Shown piece after piece: positions 1 through 8,449 of a stretch of DNA of 64,000 nucleotides. This DNA is from Ruegeria denitrificans. GTDB taxonomy: Bacteria; Pseudomonadota; Alphaproteobacteria; Rhodobacterales; Rhodobacteraceae. The position numbers and the translations under genes were made by a program. The notes below the pieces were generated by a model. It was given only the letters and a program-made list of their open reading frames with translations, was not told the origin of the DNA and made no database searches. Where the stretch lies: the NCBI RefSeq assembly GCF_001458295.1, contig NZ_CYUD01000007.1, forward strand, positions 186,001-250,000. Reading direction: 5' to 3'. Numbering within the stretch: the stretch's first letter is position 1; each line of letters opens with the position of its first letter.

Positions 1-80
1 GGTTTCAGCGTTGGGGAACTTTACCATTTGTCTGCGCGAAAGGCTTGGAGAACAAACAGCCGAATTGTCCTCGCCTTGAG

Positions 81-106
81 TTGCGCCATGTCCGCTTTGG
101 GGCTGA
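81..106 (+). repeat. Dispersed intergenic repeat, partial copy
   Basis: Carries ATGTCCGCTTTGGGGCTGA, a close match to the core TGAATGTCCGSTTTGGGCTG that recurs in intergenic DNA elsewhere in this window (2981, 17113, 23891, 28631, 42037). Here only the core is recognisable. No coding function is visible. Confidence 0.45.
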
Positions 107-130
107 AAATTCTACTCTCGGGGTTCGCGC

Positions 131-156
131 AAAAAAAGGCCGCTCGAAAGCGGCCT
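131..156 (-). terminator. Rho-independent terminator of the integrase gene
   Basis: Read on the minus strand, a perfect 8-bp GC-rich stem (AGGCCGCT / AGCGGCCT) with a TTCG tetraloop is followed by seven T residues. It lies 6 bases past the stop codon of the minus-strand recombinase gene, the expected place for an intrinsic terminator. Confidence 0.9.
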
Positions 157-162
157 GATAGA

Positions 163-795
163 TCACACCTCGGTGGCTTCCGCGATGGCGAGTGCGTCTT
201 CGATGTCTACACCCAGGTAACGCACTGTACTGTCCATCTTGGTGTGACCAAGCAATAGCTGCACGGCTCGCAAGTTACCTGTTCTACGATAAATCTGCGC
301 CACTTTTGTGCGTCGCATTGAATGGGTCCCATACTGACTGGGATCAAGCCCAATCGAAGCGACCCATGACTGAACCAACCTCGCGTACTGACGAGTAGAA
401 ATATGCAGCCGATGCTGAAAACGCCCTGGCCACAAGTACTCGGATCTTTTCATTGCAGGTTGTTTCATCCAATTCAAAAGCGGGTTTCGCGTACCACTGC
501 TAATTTCAAAGCGAACTGGTTTCTGTGTCTTGCTTTGGTTGACTGACGCTCGTTCCTTTACTTTTCCCGCAGTAAACACGTCTGCAACTTTCAGGCGAAC
601 TAGATCGCAACCACGGAGCTTACTATCTATTGCTAAATTGAACAGTGCTAAGTTCCTATGATCTTCTGAAATTTCTAAGCGAACGCGTATTGCCCAGACA
701 TGCCTTGGCAAAAGCGGGCGCTTCTGGCCAATAACCCGACCTTTGTTCCACGCAGATCGGCCAACTCGAATGACGGGTAGATTTAAAGCTTGCAT
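163..795 (-). CDS. Tyrosine recombinase/integrase (short form)
   Basis: This 210-residue protein is a phage-integrase-family tyrosine recombinase, which cuts and rejoins DNA at specific sites through a covalent tyrosine intermediate. Visible catalytic features are the first Arg in LRGCDLVRL (near 61-69), the HSMRRT box (HxxR), the LLGHTKMDSTVRYLG block with the second His, and the Tyr nucleophile in that block. It consists almost only of the catalytic domain; a full N-terminal core-binding domain is missing or very short, as in a group of about 200-residue recombinases common in proteobacteria. It is alone, with its own terminator. No tRNA gene or att repeat is visible beside it. It could be a mobile-element remnant or a domesticated recombinase. 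Confidence 0.85.
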   Translation of the reverse strand: MQALNLPVIRVGRSAWNKGRVIGQKRPLLPRHVWAIRVRLEISEDHRNLALFNLAIDSKLRGCDLVRLKVADVFTAGKVKERASVNQSKTQKPVRFEISSGTRNPLLNWMKQPAMKRSEYLWPGRFQHRLHISTRQYARLVQSWVASIGLDPSQYGTHSMRRTKVAQIYRRTGNLRAVQLLLGHTKMDSTVRYLGVDIEDALAIAEATEV

Positions 796-1003
796 GACGA
801 ATACTCCACACCGCCACGCACCACCTCATCGCCCACACAGTGTCAGCGTCTATTGGTTACCATGCTTGGTCTCCGCCATGAAAAATCTGAATCTGTCGAA
901 GCCTGACCGGCGCCACAAATATGCGATTTGGTATAGGGCGAATAGCAGTACTATGGATTCAATAGATCAGGATGGATAATCTTGGGTGTAGGGGAGAACG
1001 GGA

Positions 1004-2884
1004 GTGGAGCGCCGCCTTACCACTATCTTGAGTATTGACGTCGTGGGCTACTCGCGACTGATGGAACGCGATGAGGCAGCGACGCTGGCAGCACTAAAGT
1101 CGCATCGGTCTGAACTCATTGACCCCTTTGCGGCGAGTTATGGTGGCAAGACGATCAAATTGATAGGTGATGGTGCTCTACTGGAGTTCGAAAGCACCGT
1201 ACAGGCAATGAAATTTGCCGTTTCTGTTCAAAACGAAATGCTCTCTCGTAATTCGGACGTTCCAGAAAGCGAACGAATTGTGTTTCGGATCGGCATCAAT
1301 ATCGGAGATGTGATTGCCGAGGATGGAGACATTTATGGTGATGGCGTCAATGTCGCCGCTCGACTTGAAGGCTTGGCTGAGCCCGGAGGTATCTGCATTC
1401 ACCGCAGCGTAAGGGACCAGGTACAGGACAAGCTGGATCTGAATTTCGAGGATCTGGGTGAGACCGAAGTCAAGAACATAGAGAGACCAGTCCGAGCCTT
1501 CGAAGTCGTTCTGGATGACAAGGCCAAGGCTTTGGCTATTTCAGAGCCAGTTGCGCATACGAAACCACACATGTCCAAGTGGGCGCCAACTCTGGTCGGT
1601 GCAGCATGCATCTGTTTGGTGCTGGTTGCGGTCATATGGTGGCGATCCAGTGATGTGGCACCCCTGACCGAACAAGAGGAGTTGGCGCTTGCCATCCCAG
1701 ACGAACCGTCCATCGTCGTTTTGCCCTTTGAGAACCGCTCAACAGTTGAAGAGGTCGGCTATCTGGCAGAAGGTTTTGGAACAGCAATCACGACGCAGCT
1801 TTCGAAGTTTCCACAGCTATTTGTGATTGCTGGTTCTACTTCGATTACCTTTGCGGACAGCTTGGTCAAACCGCGAGAAATTGGTCGAGAGCTCGGTGTG
1901 CGATATGTTTTGTCAGGTAGCGTTCAGAGCGTTGGCGAGAATATTTCGATTAACTCAACACTGATAGAGACAGAGTCGGGGCACGCTCTATGGTCGGAAC
2001 AATATGACGTTGGCGTCGAAGAATTGTTTTCCGCTCAGGCCGACCTTATTCGGGAAATCGCATCCACCCTGAAAATAGTAGTTGAGGAAGAAGAAATCGC
2101 GTCGCTTAGGAAACGGCCAACCGATGATCTAGAAGCGTATGAACTTTTTCTGAGGGCTGTCGCCAAAAGCAAGCTGCTGAATACTGCGAGTCGGAAAGAG
2201 GCAATAGAACTTCTGGAACGAGCAATAGTGCTCGATCCAGACTACCTTTCTGCCCATATTGAACTGAGCGGTCGCTATCTTAGCCTTTGGCGCTTTGGTG
2301 GGTCGGACGATCCAGAAACCGCGCTGAACAAAGCCCGCAGGCACGCACAGCGTGCGTTAGAACTGGATCAATCGGACTATCGCGTTCAACACCGCTTGGG
2401 CCAGCTACATTTGTTTGCAGACCACGATCATCAACTCGCGTACCAGGCATTTCAGCGGGCAATAAGGGAGAACCCCAATGATCCTGAGGTCCTATATGGT
2501 ATGGGCTTTTTAAGGTCGCTTATGGGTGAGCCAGCCGAAGCGATTGAGTGGAACAACAAGGCAAAAAGGGTCAACCCACGTTATCCCGGCTGGTACAATT
2601 TTAACGCGGCCCTTTCTCAATTCCTAGTCAGAGATTACGAACAGGCAATTCTGCTGGCAAAAACCGGTGTCTCAACTTATCCAAAGTCGCTTCCTCCGCG
2701 CCGAATCTTGGTTGCAACCCTTGCTGAAATGGGACGTCTGGAAGATGCTCAGGTTGAAGCAAAGAAATTACTCGAAATCCGGCCGGACTTCCGTGTTTCT
2801 ACACACAGAAACACACCCTTTATGCATACTGAGGACCAGGACCGGTATTTTGGTGCGATGGTTGCTGGTGGATTGCCCGAATAA
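1004..2884 (+). CDS. Membrane TPR adenylate cyclase (class III)
   Basis: Starts at GTG after a GGGGAGAACGGGA ribosome site. Residues 1-170 form a class III cyclase domain: metal-binding Asp in LSIDVVGYS, the base-contacting Lys and second metal Asp in IKLIGDGALLEF, and the VNVAAR transition-state Asn/Arg. A single membrane segment follows (about 193-214). Next comes a TolB/FlgO-like domain starting SIVVLPFENRS (about 235-370), then four or five tetratricopeptide repeats to the C-terminus. The predicted layout is a cytoplasmic cyclase with a periplasmic sensor and TPR part. This architecture is frequent in alphaproteobacteria; the signal sensed is unknown. It stands alone in its transcription unit. 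Confidence 0.88.
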   Translation: MERRLTTILSIDVVGYSRLMERDEAATLAALKSHRSELIDPFAASYGGKTIKLIGDGALLEFESTVQAMKFAVSVQNEMLSRNSDVPESERIVFRIGINIGDVIAEDGDIYGDGVNVAARLEGLAEPGGICIHRSVRDQVQDKLDLNFEDLGETEVKNIERPVRAFEVVLDDKAKALAISEPVAHTKPHMSKWAPTLVGAACICLVLVAVIWWRSSDVAPLTEQEELALAIPDEPSIVVLPFENRSTVEEVGYLAEGFGTAITTQLSKFPQLFVIAGSTSITFADSLVKPREIGRELGVRYVLSGSVQSVGENISINSTLIETESGHALWSEQYDVGVEELFSAQADLIREIASTLKIVVEEEEIASLRKRPTDDLEAYELFLRAVAKSKLLNTASRKEAIELLERAIVLDPDYLSAHIELSGRYLSLWRFGGSDDPETALNKARRHAQRALELDQSDYRVQHRLGQLHLFADHDHQLAYQAFQRAIRENPNDPEVLYGMGFLRSLMGEPAEAIEWNNKAKRVNPRYPGWYNFNAALSQFLVRDYEQAILLAKTGVSTYPKSLPPRRILVATLAEMGRLEDAQVEAKKLLEIRPDFRVSTHRNTPFMHTEDQDRYFGAMVAGGLPE

Positions 2885-2964
2885 CAAGGTTTTCAAAACC
2901 CCGAATACTGGCTGTATGCGCGGTTTCCCCAAGCGTTCGCCTGCTTTGTCTCAAGGCATAGTTG

Positions 2965-3040
2965 ATGCAAAGCTCGATTTTGAATGTCCGCTTTGGGCTG
3001 AACGTCAGTCAATCACGCATACCGCAGAGAATGACTATTT
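2965..3040 (+). repeat. Dispersed intergenic repeat, copy A
   Basis: Core TGAATGTCCGCTTTGGGCTG at 2981-3000, preceded by TGCAAAG and followed by a CAGTCA and GCAGAGAATG tail shared with the copy at 28611-28683. It lies between two convergent genes. Confidence 0.6.
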
Positions 3041-3063
3041 CGAGCGTCGATGCAACAATCGCG

Positions 3064-3885
3064 TCAGGCTGTGCAAATGAAGCGGTAAGTCAACAAACGA
3101 CGTTCATCTAGGGCCAGAAGTTGGTTCTGAATCATATCGTTGGCGATGTCCCCAAATAGAATCTGTGTCGTAACCGGCATGGTGCGACCAGACTTGGGCT
3201 TCGAAATTCTCGCCTTTAGCCATTCGTAGCTTTCAGCCGTTGAATCTTCTTCGTCCAAAATCTTAAAACCTGCATCTTGCAGCAAACTGGCCATTTCTTT
3301 CGGGGTCGCGAGATAACTGATCGAGGCATCCATGGCCCATGGCGTCGGATAAACGACGTCACCACCTTCGCCCTGTAGAATGTCATAAATTCCAAATCGT
3401 GCTCCCGGCTTCAGGACACGGTGGGCCTCTTTGTACACCGCAAGCTTGTCCGGGATGTTCATTGCAACGTGGACAGTTACCGCGCCATCAAAACTGCCGT
3501 CCGAAAATGAGAGCTTTGTCGCATCTCCCTGAACAAACATGGTTTTCTCACTGAGACCGACCCAATCTGAAATGGTTTTGGCTGCGTCGCAAAACTCTTG
3601 CGTCAGATCTATGCCTGTAACCTTAGCGCTTGCTTCTTCGGCAATTGTTCTGGTCACCCCGCCCAGACCACTACCTATATCAAGCACATTCGCATCTGGC
3701 GCCAACTCCAGCTTCTCCAGCAGCTCCAAAGTCGCTTGCCGGCCTCGAAAATGGAACTCATCGATTGGTTCAAAATCAGCGGCGCGCAGTTTCTTCGGGT
3801 CAATGCCCGCGGCCTTCAGGTCATCAGCTATCTGATCGATCAGCCTGCGGCTGCGGCCATAGTGGTCGGAAACTTGCTCTTTCAT
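3064..3885 (-). CDS. Class I SAM-dependent methyltransferase
   Basis: The 273-residue protein has the Rossmann-type methyltransferase motif I, VLDIGSGLGG (about 91-100), an acidic strand-2 end in VTGIDLTQEF, and a motif-II-like segment FDGAVTVHVAMNIPDK. The overall layout matches the UbiE / cyclopropane synthase-like small-molecule methyltransferases (Methyltransf_11 type). The acceptor is not evident. A purine-rich AAAGGGG stretch lies upstream of the ATG. It is convergent with the cyclase gene and followed upstream by the esterase gene on the same strand, 87 bases away. Confidence 0.8.
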   Translation of the reverse strand: MKEQVSDHYGRSRRLIDQIADDLKAAGIDPKKLRAADFEPIDEFHFRGRQATLELLEKLELAPDANVLDIGSGLGGVTRTIAEEASAKVTGIDLTQEFCDAAKTISDWVGLSEKTMFVQGDATKLSFSDGSFDGAVTVHVAMNIPDKLAVYKEAHRVLKPGARFGIYDILQGEGGDVVYPTPWAMDASISYLATPKEMASLLQDAGFKILDEEDSTAESYEWLKARISKPKSGRTMPVTTQILFGDIANDMIQNQLLALDERRLLTYRFICTA

Positions 3886-3972
3886 TCTCAGCCCCTTTCA
3901 CCAAGCATATTGAAAGCTACTGAATGCACATCAGATCAAATTTCGCGGAGAGCCGGCGGGGCACTCAAGTGC

Positions 3973-4827
3973 TCAGGGTAGAGCTTCGAACCAGTCGAGC
4001 ACCGCGTCCCGCCAGCCCTCCGGTACGCCATGCCCGCCTTTGGTGACTTTCAACCGGATCGAGCCGGCCTCACAGTCCATCCAGTCCTTTTGCATCGAGT
4101 CATCGTCGCCAAAGCTGTTTTCCGCGCTGCCCAAGCAGGCGTTCTCGCGGCGCCAGACATCCACGCCCTTCATAACGTTACCCTGGTTGAACTCAACACC
4201 CTCCCATGTCAGCTGTCGGCCTTCGAACGGCACCATTCGGTCTTTGAAGCCGTGTACGTGAAACAGGTGAACGGGAGCATCGCACTCTGTGGTCATGGGC
4301 TCCCAAAATGCCCCGGCCGCGGCAGCAAAGCCTTTCGCCAACTCCGGCGCTTGGCACGCAATGTCCCAGACCATCGAACCGCCGCGGGAGAAGCCTGCGA
4401 TCAGTATTCGCGACGGGTCAATACCAAAGCGCTCCACTACGTCGGCGCGCACGGCGTCGATAAAGGCGACATCATCGCGTGCCAGGTCATACCCGTCGGC
4501 CACGCCCCAATCGAGGTCTTTGTTATTAATACTGGGCTGCCCGCTCGGCATAATCACAGCGTAGCCGCGCCGGATGAAAGGATCGACATAAGCGGAATTC
4601 TGGATCATCGCTTTGCCAGACCGTCCATAACCGTGCAACCAAATGACGGCAGGCGGTTCATCCGGAGCCTCTGGCAGGGCCACGTAGTACTCACCGCCTT
4701 CCAGTGTGCAAGGTGCATCCGGCGCGCCACACTCTCCGTCCGAGGCAAGGGCCGCTTTCGGACTTGCAGCAATAACAGCAATGGCAATACCGAGCGTCAA
4801 AATGCAAATGCGTGTTTCGTGTCGCAT
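3973..4827 (-). CDS. Secreted alpha/beta-hydrolase, PHB depolymerase-like esterase
   Basis: An N-terminal signal peptide (Ala-rich hydrophobic stretch ending near ALASDG, residue 30) indicates export. The mature part resembles the LpqC / polyhydroxybutyrate-depolymerase esterase family: oxyanion region WLHGYGRSGKAMI, nucleophile elbow AGFSRGGSMVW (GxSxG), and C-terminal catalytic His in KGGHGVPEGW. These enzymes hydrolyse polyester or feruloyl-type ester bonds outside the cytoplasm. The ATG at 4827 is chosen over the in-frame TTG one codon upstream; AGAGGT lies 9 bases upstream. The exact substrate cannot be told from sequence. Confidence 0.82.
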   Translation of the reverse strand: MRHETRICILTLGIAIAVIAASPKAALASDGECGAPDAPCTLEGGEYYVALPEAPDEPPAVIWLHGYGRSGKAMIQNSAYVDPFIRRGYAVIMPSGQPSINNKDLDWGVADGYDLARDDVAFIDAVRADVVERFGIDPSRILIAGFSRGGSMVWDIACQAPELAKGFAAAAGAFWEPMTTECDAPVHLFHVHGFKDRMVPFEGRQLTWEGVEFNQGNVMKGVDVWRRENACLGSAENSFGDDDSMQKDWMDCEAGSIRLKVTKGGHGVPEGWRDAVLDWFEALP

Positions 4828-5018
4828 CAAACGTTTACCTCTGTCGTTAGACTATACAAATCATAACACAGCGTTACGCATCTCCGAAGGCACCGGCCCA
4901 AATGTCTTGGAACATCTCCACCGCATATTTTATTGGCAACAAGTGATCACTCTAGTCCAATGCCGACACAAGACAGAGTGCGTGTTAAACTCCAGCTGCT
5001 CTTAGATGGAGGAGTTTG

Positions 5019-5117
5019 ATGAGAATAACTGCACTTATACTTGCCGCAGCTCTATGGATAGCTTTACCGGTAAGTCGATACAAATCCATATCTAGGGTAA
5101 AACGTCGGAACCCCTAG
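5019..5117 (+). pseudogene. Orphan signal-peptide stub
   Basis: A strong ribosome site (ATGGAGGAGTTTG) precedes an ATG and a typical secretory leader, MRITALILAAALWIALPV, but the frame then runs antisense through the end of the truncated acetyltransferase gene and stops after 32 codons. This looks like the 5' end of an exported-protein gene whose body was deleted. The junction with the yjhQ-like gene falls near 5070-5085. Alternatively it is a genuine tiny ORF. Confidence 0.5.
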
Positions 5118-5438
5118 CACGAACACCGCATCCGCCCCGACGGAACTGAGATGTTCAATGCTCGCCTCCATGATCTCTTTCCCTACGCCGTGGCCCTGAT
5201 ACGCTGGCAGCACCCCGCAAGGTGCCAGCAGGTAACATTTCGCATCTGGGTGGTCTACGAACTTAAACGGAGTAAACAGCACGTTGCCTACAATTTTTCC
5301 GTCGCGTTCGGAACTGATAGAAATCGTGTCCGGGAGATCGAGGAAGCCTCTGGCGAGCCGAGCGATGTCGTCTCCTTCTTCTTTTCCGAAGGCCAGCCGG
5401 TGGACTTCAACAATAGTGTCAATTTCTGTCTGGTTCAT
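5064..5438 (-). pseudogene. yjhQ: YjhQ-like GNAT acetyltransferase antitoxin, C-terminally truncated
   Basis: The 124 residues match the N-terminal two thirds of a GNAT N-acetyltransferase: acetyl-CoA loop GVLPAYQGHGVGKEIM (Q/RxxGxG/A) and the FYPRYGF motif near the end. Family members such as E. coli YjhQ are about 180 residues, so the last strand and roughly 50 residues are missing; the frame stops 5 codons after YGF. It follows the topAI-like gene by 9 bases in the same order as the E. coli TopAI-YjhQ toxin-antitoxin operon, in which YjhQ neutralises the toxin. AGGAAAGA precedes the ATG. Whether the short form still works is unknown. Confidence 0.7.
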
Positions 5439-5447
5439 GGGTCTTTC

Positions 5448-5705
5448 CTATCTTTGGCTCATTTGCGCGCGCACGGATTTGATACCCAACGCGGAGGCGC
5501 GATAGGGGGTGCCGTTTTTCGAGTGGATAAAGCGCTTTTTCAGCAAGCGTTGGAAAACACTCAGGGTGCAGTCGGACAGCACATAGCCGTCACGCGTATA
5601 ACAAGTGACGTCATGGACTTTTCCGTTTTTCAGTCGTTCGAAGTGGATCGCCCCGCCAAGGGCGAGTTCGTGCAAAACACGTTGCTCGTGCTTTGAGATA
5701 TTCAT
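5448..5705 (-). CDS. topAI: TopAI/YjhX-family toxin (topoisomerase I inhibitor)
   Basis: The 85-residue protein has the length and the conserved sequence of YjhX: start MNISKHEQRVLHELALGG, the CYTRDGYVLSDCTL centre, FQRLLKKRFIHSKNG, and the end GIKSVRAQM. In E. coli this protein (TopAI) binds topoisomerase I and blocks its activity; the neighbour YjhQ acts as antitoxin. The gene appears intact here although the antitoxin gene downstream is truncated. No clear Shine-Dalgarno sequence is seen before the ATG. The family is also annotated UPF0386. Confidence 0.85.
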   Translation of the reverse strand: MNISKHEQRVLHELALGGAIHFERLKNGKVHDVTCYTRDGYVLSDCTLSVFQRLLKKRFIHSKNGTPYRASALGIKSVRAQMSQR

Positions 5706-6112
5706 TGGGATGTCTCGATTTTACGAAAGCACAACAAAAAGGACACTCAGCATCGCGCGTGAGTGTACCCATCAGTGTTGGTGTTCCTGAATTTGGTTCG
5801 CCAGGAACGGGCGTTAGGCCCGGGTCTCTTTCATAAAATCTCCGTTGTGTGAGGCGTACCGCCTCATACGTTTGGCTCGGATAGTCCTTCAGGCAAGATG
5901 CGTCAATATATCTTAAGTTCGAGATGTCTCAATTTGAGTGGTGATACGCATCACTTGCCGCACGCGCCAGCACCCAATCGATACCCCGCAAAAAGTCGTC
6001 GACTGTTAACGGCCTTAGGGCTGCAAGCGCAGTGGGAGAATTGAATTTGATGTGTACTTGAACTGAATTAGACTAGTAACAAACTGTTCAGACATCTCAT
6101 CGTGAGGTCATC
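5706..6112. other. Divergent intergenic region with two inverted repeats
   Basis: No gene seen in these 407 bases. It separates the toxin gene (minus) from a cyclase gene (plus). It holds a hairpin at 5847-5869 (TGAGGCG TAC CGCCTCA core, extendable to 10 pairs with one G:U) and a palindrome GTGATACGCATCAC at 5941-5954 that fits the CRP-type pattern GTGA-N6-TCAC. Confidence 0.6.
5941..5954. promoter_or_regulatory. CRP/FNR-type palindrome
   Basis: GTGATACGCATCAC has perfect 5-base arms GTGAT/ATCAC around 4 bases, the spacing of CRP-family sites. It lies about 160 bases upstream of the cyclase start at 6113 and about 236 bases upstream of the toxin gene start. Assignment to a CRP-family regulator rests on the pattern alone. 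Confidence 0.35.
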
Positions 6113-7348
6113 ATGGCAGCTCCATTAATCCAAGACTGGGAACTCACAGCCGCCATAAAGGACTTAGCCGATTGGCTGGTTCAACAAGGTTTAGAGAATG
6201 CGCCGGTTGAAACCTGGTTGGAAGCATTCTGCAAACGTCTTGTTTCGGCAGGGATTCCGCTTCAGAGAGCAAACATTACTGTGCGCGCTCATCATCCCGA
6301 GATTGGGACAGTCGCTTTCCGCTGGCACAGGGACGGGGGAAATGAGCGAGAGGACTTTGTCCGAAGAACGGATGCGCCTGAACAATACATCCTAAGCCCG
6401 ATTTACTATCTTTTGGCAAACAACATTGAAGAGATCAGACAAGATCTGACAGTCGAAGATCCAGAGCTTAGCTTTCCAATCTTTGATGAACTTCGCGAGC
6501 GCGGTGCCACAGACTACTTCGCTGTTAAACGGTTCTTCCTTATACAGGATAACGCTATGCCTGTTGACCCAATGCAGGCCGAGGAAGGTGCCATTATTTC
6601 ATTGACGACCGACGCGAGCGGGGGCTTCACGAGCCAGCAACTTGACGGTTTGCGTCAACTGATATCTCCGCTTTGCCTGACGCTAAAATGTGGGGCAAAC
6701 AGGCTGATGGCTGAAGACATAACCGCCGCTTATTTGGGCAAAGACGCCAGCAGGCGCGTTCTTTCTGGGGACATCACACGAGGTTCATCCGAAACGATTT
6801 CGGCGGTGATTTGGTATTTTGATTTGCAAGGATTTACCAAATTATCAGAAGCGCTTCCGGGAGATTCAATCATAGAATTGCTAAACGATTACTTCGCAGA
6901 AGCTGTTGACGTGGTCGAACGGAATGGCGGTAACGTTCTGAAATTCATGGGAGACGGTATGCTTGCCATTTTCGATATCAATCAGGTTACGGACGCTCGC
7001 CGCGTCGCAATTCACGCGGCTGCGGAGTTGCGGGATACTTTTGACGAACTCAACCAACGACGGCAAGCAGATGGTTTGCCAACGACCGGCTTCACTCTTT
7101 CGTTGCACGCTGGCGACGTTCTTTATGGCAACATTGGCGGTAGGTCTCGCTTGGATTTCACAGTGGTTGGCCCAGCAGTCAATACAACGGCCCGTATTCT
7201 TGGCATGTGCAGCGCGCTCGATCAGAACATTGTTGTTTCCGACAAGGTGGCCGGCGAGTCGGTGAGCTCCATTCCAAGTCTTGTTTCCCTGGGGCAATAC
7301 AGATTGCGCGGTGTTGCTGAAAGACAGGAGCTGTTCACGATAGACTAG
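6113..7348 (+). CDS. Adenylate/guanylate cyclase domain protein
   Basis: 411 residues, soluble, ATG preceded by GTGAGG. Residues 1-220 form an N-terminal region of the type found beside many alphaproteobacterial cyclases, of unknown sensing function. Residues about 225-411 are a canonical class III cyclase: first metal Asp in WYFDLQGFTKLSE, base-recognising Lys and second metal Asp in VLKFMGDGMLAIF, the Asp of DFTVVGPAVNTTARI that normally selects adenine, and the Asn/Arg pair in the same segment. All residues expected for an active adenylate cyclase are present. It is monocistronic, with a CRP-like palindrome upstream. Confidence 0.87.
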   Translation: MAAPLIQDWELTAAIKDLADWLVQQGLENAPVETWLEAFCKRLVSAGIPLQRANITVRAHHPEIGTVAFRWHRDGGNEREDFVRRTDAPEQYILSPIYYLLANNIEEIRQDLTVEDPELSFPIFDELRERGATDYFAVKRFFLIQDNAMPVDPMQAEEGAIISLTTDASGGFTSQQLDGLRQLISPLCLTLKCGANRLMAEDITAAYLGKDASRRVLSGDITRGSSETISAVIWYFDLQGFTKLSEALPGDSIIELLNDYFAEAVDVVERNGGNVLKFMGDGMLAIFDINQVTDARRVAIHAAAELRDTFDELNQRRQADGLPTTGFTLSLHAGDVLYGNIGGRSRLDFTVVGPAVNTTARILGMCSALDQNIVVSDKVAGESVSSIPSLVSLGQYRLRGVAERQELFTID

Positions 7349-7552
7349 ATAAAGCTCAATCCAAAAGTTCTGGCCCATTAGGCCAGGCGCGTAAACAACC
7401 GCTAGCGCCGCGCGGGCTTACTCTTGCGACGATCCTACGGTTAAAATCTTCCCATTACTCCAAACCAGAGCCTCATAACAAACCTCGGCTCCTGCGCTTC
7501 CGCACCCAAAAAAACTATGCACCCCAACTGGCACTAACGTTTCGATTGCAAT

Positions 7553-8173
7553 TTAGAGCGACGTAATCGCATTGATCACTGCTTCTCGGCTCTGAACAGC
7601 GCCAGTTTGTAGATATTCCATAGCTTTGAGAGCAGCTTCATGGGCTTGGACAGATGACCCGCCAACGCAATCTTCTACTACGCGGCAGAAGTAGTCTGAT
7701 TGGTGGCCATCGACGAATGTGTAGTGCACACAAACATCTGTCAGCCCGCCGCACAACAAAAGTGTGTCTACCTTTAAACCTCGTAGCAGGATTTCGAAAT
7801 CGGTTCCGAAAAATGCAGAATACCGTCGCTTCGGGACGATGTAGTCACCTTTGCGATATCCCATCTCATCTTTTGCAACCTCCGTTCTTGGATCGCCTTC
7901 GAGACAGTGTATGTCTTCGTCACCATCCAGTTCACGGCCGAAGTCTATCCTATCGGGACGATGGACTTCTTGGATGAAAAGGACTGGCACATTGTAATCA
8001 TGTGCGGCATCAACCAAATCACGCGCAGCGATCATGCGCTCTTTGTAGCCCGGCATGTTGTCGATGGTGCGTACTTCGCTGTTATCAATAAACGTGCTCT
8101 TTTGAATGTCGATTACGATTAGGGCAGGTCTACCCTCGATCAGTTTCCTAGCTTGTTTGGTTTTAGTCGTCAT
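7553..8173 (-). CDS. Isochorismatase-family cysteine hydrolase
   Basis: The ATG at 8173 is preceded by GGAGGT and gives 206 residues; a longer frame to 8248 lacks a ribosome site. The catalytic triad of the cysteine hydrolase superfamily is visible: Asp in ALIVIDIQKS, Lys in IVPKRRYSAF and Cys in GGLTDVCVHYTF. The family includes isochorismatase, nicotinamidase and N-carbamoylsarcosine hydrolase, and the sequence does not settle the substrate. It is convergent with the cyclase gene and has no obvious operon partner. Confidence 0.85.
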   Translation of the reverse strand: MTTKTKQARKLIEGRPALIVIDIQKSTFIDNSEVRTIDNMPGYKERMIAARDLVDAAHDYNVPVLFIQEVHRPDRIDFGRELDGDEDIHCLEGDPRTEVAKDEMGYRKGDYIVPKRRYSAFFGTDFEILLRGLKVDTLLLCGGLTDVCVHYTFVDGHQSDYFCRVVEDCVGGSSVQAHEAALKAMEYLQTGAVQSREAVINAITSL

Positions 8174-8449
8174 GTTCGACCTCCAATTTGCCAGGTCGTC
8201 CTGAAGAAACGCCCTTGTTGGGCCGGGTCGTCCCAGCGGGCAGATCAATTTTGACTAAATGTGCAACTGAGTATGGTCAAGACCGTGCTGCCTTGTTTTG
8301 GAATGAAAACTATATGCTCGCGCCCAGGGCAACATTGCCCGCAAACCGCCGTTAGGGGTTAAGTGTTGCGATGGTCTGTACCCAGCTCAGAATGGGCAGC
8401 CAAATACGGAATATAGCAATTCAGAAAAATTGTGACTTTCAACCAGCGG

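Noticed and set aside
2886..2901. GGTTTTCAAAACC hairpin just after the TPR cyclase gene
   Set aside because: AT-rich short stem without a T tract; too weak to call a terminator.
4030..4866. Long plus-strand frame (278 codons) opposite the esterase gene
   Set aside because: It is the antisense of a well-supported secreted hydrolase and its translation has no family pattern.
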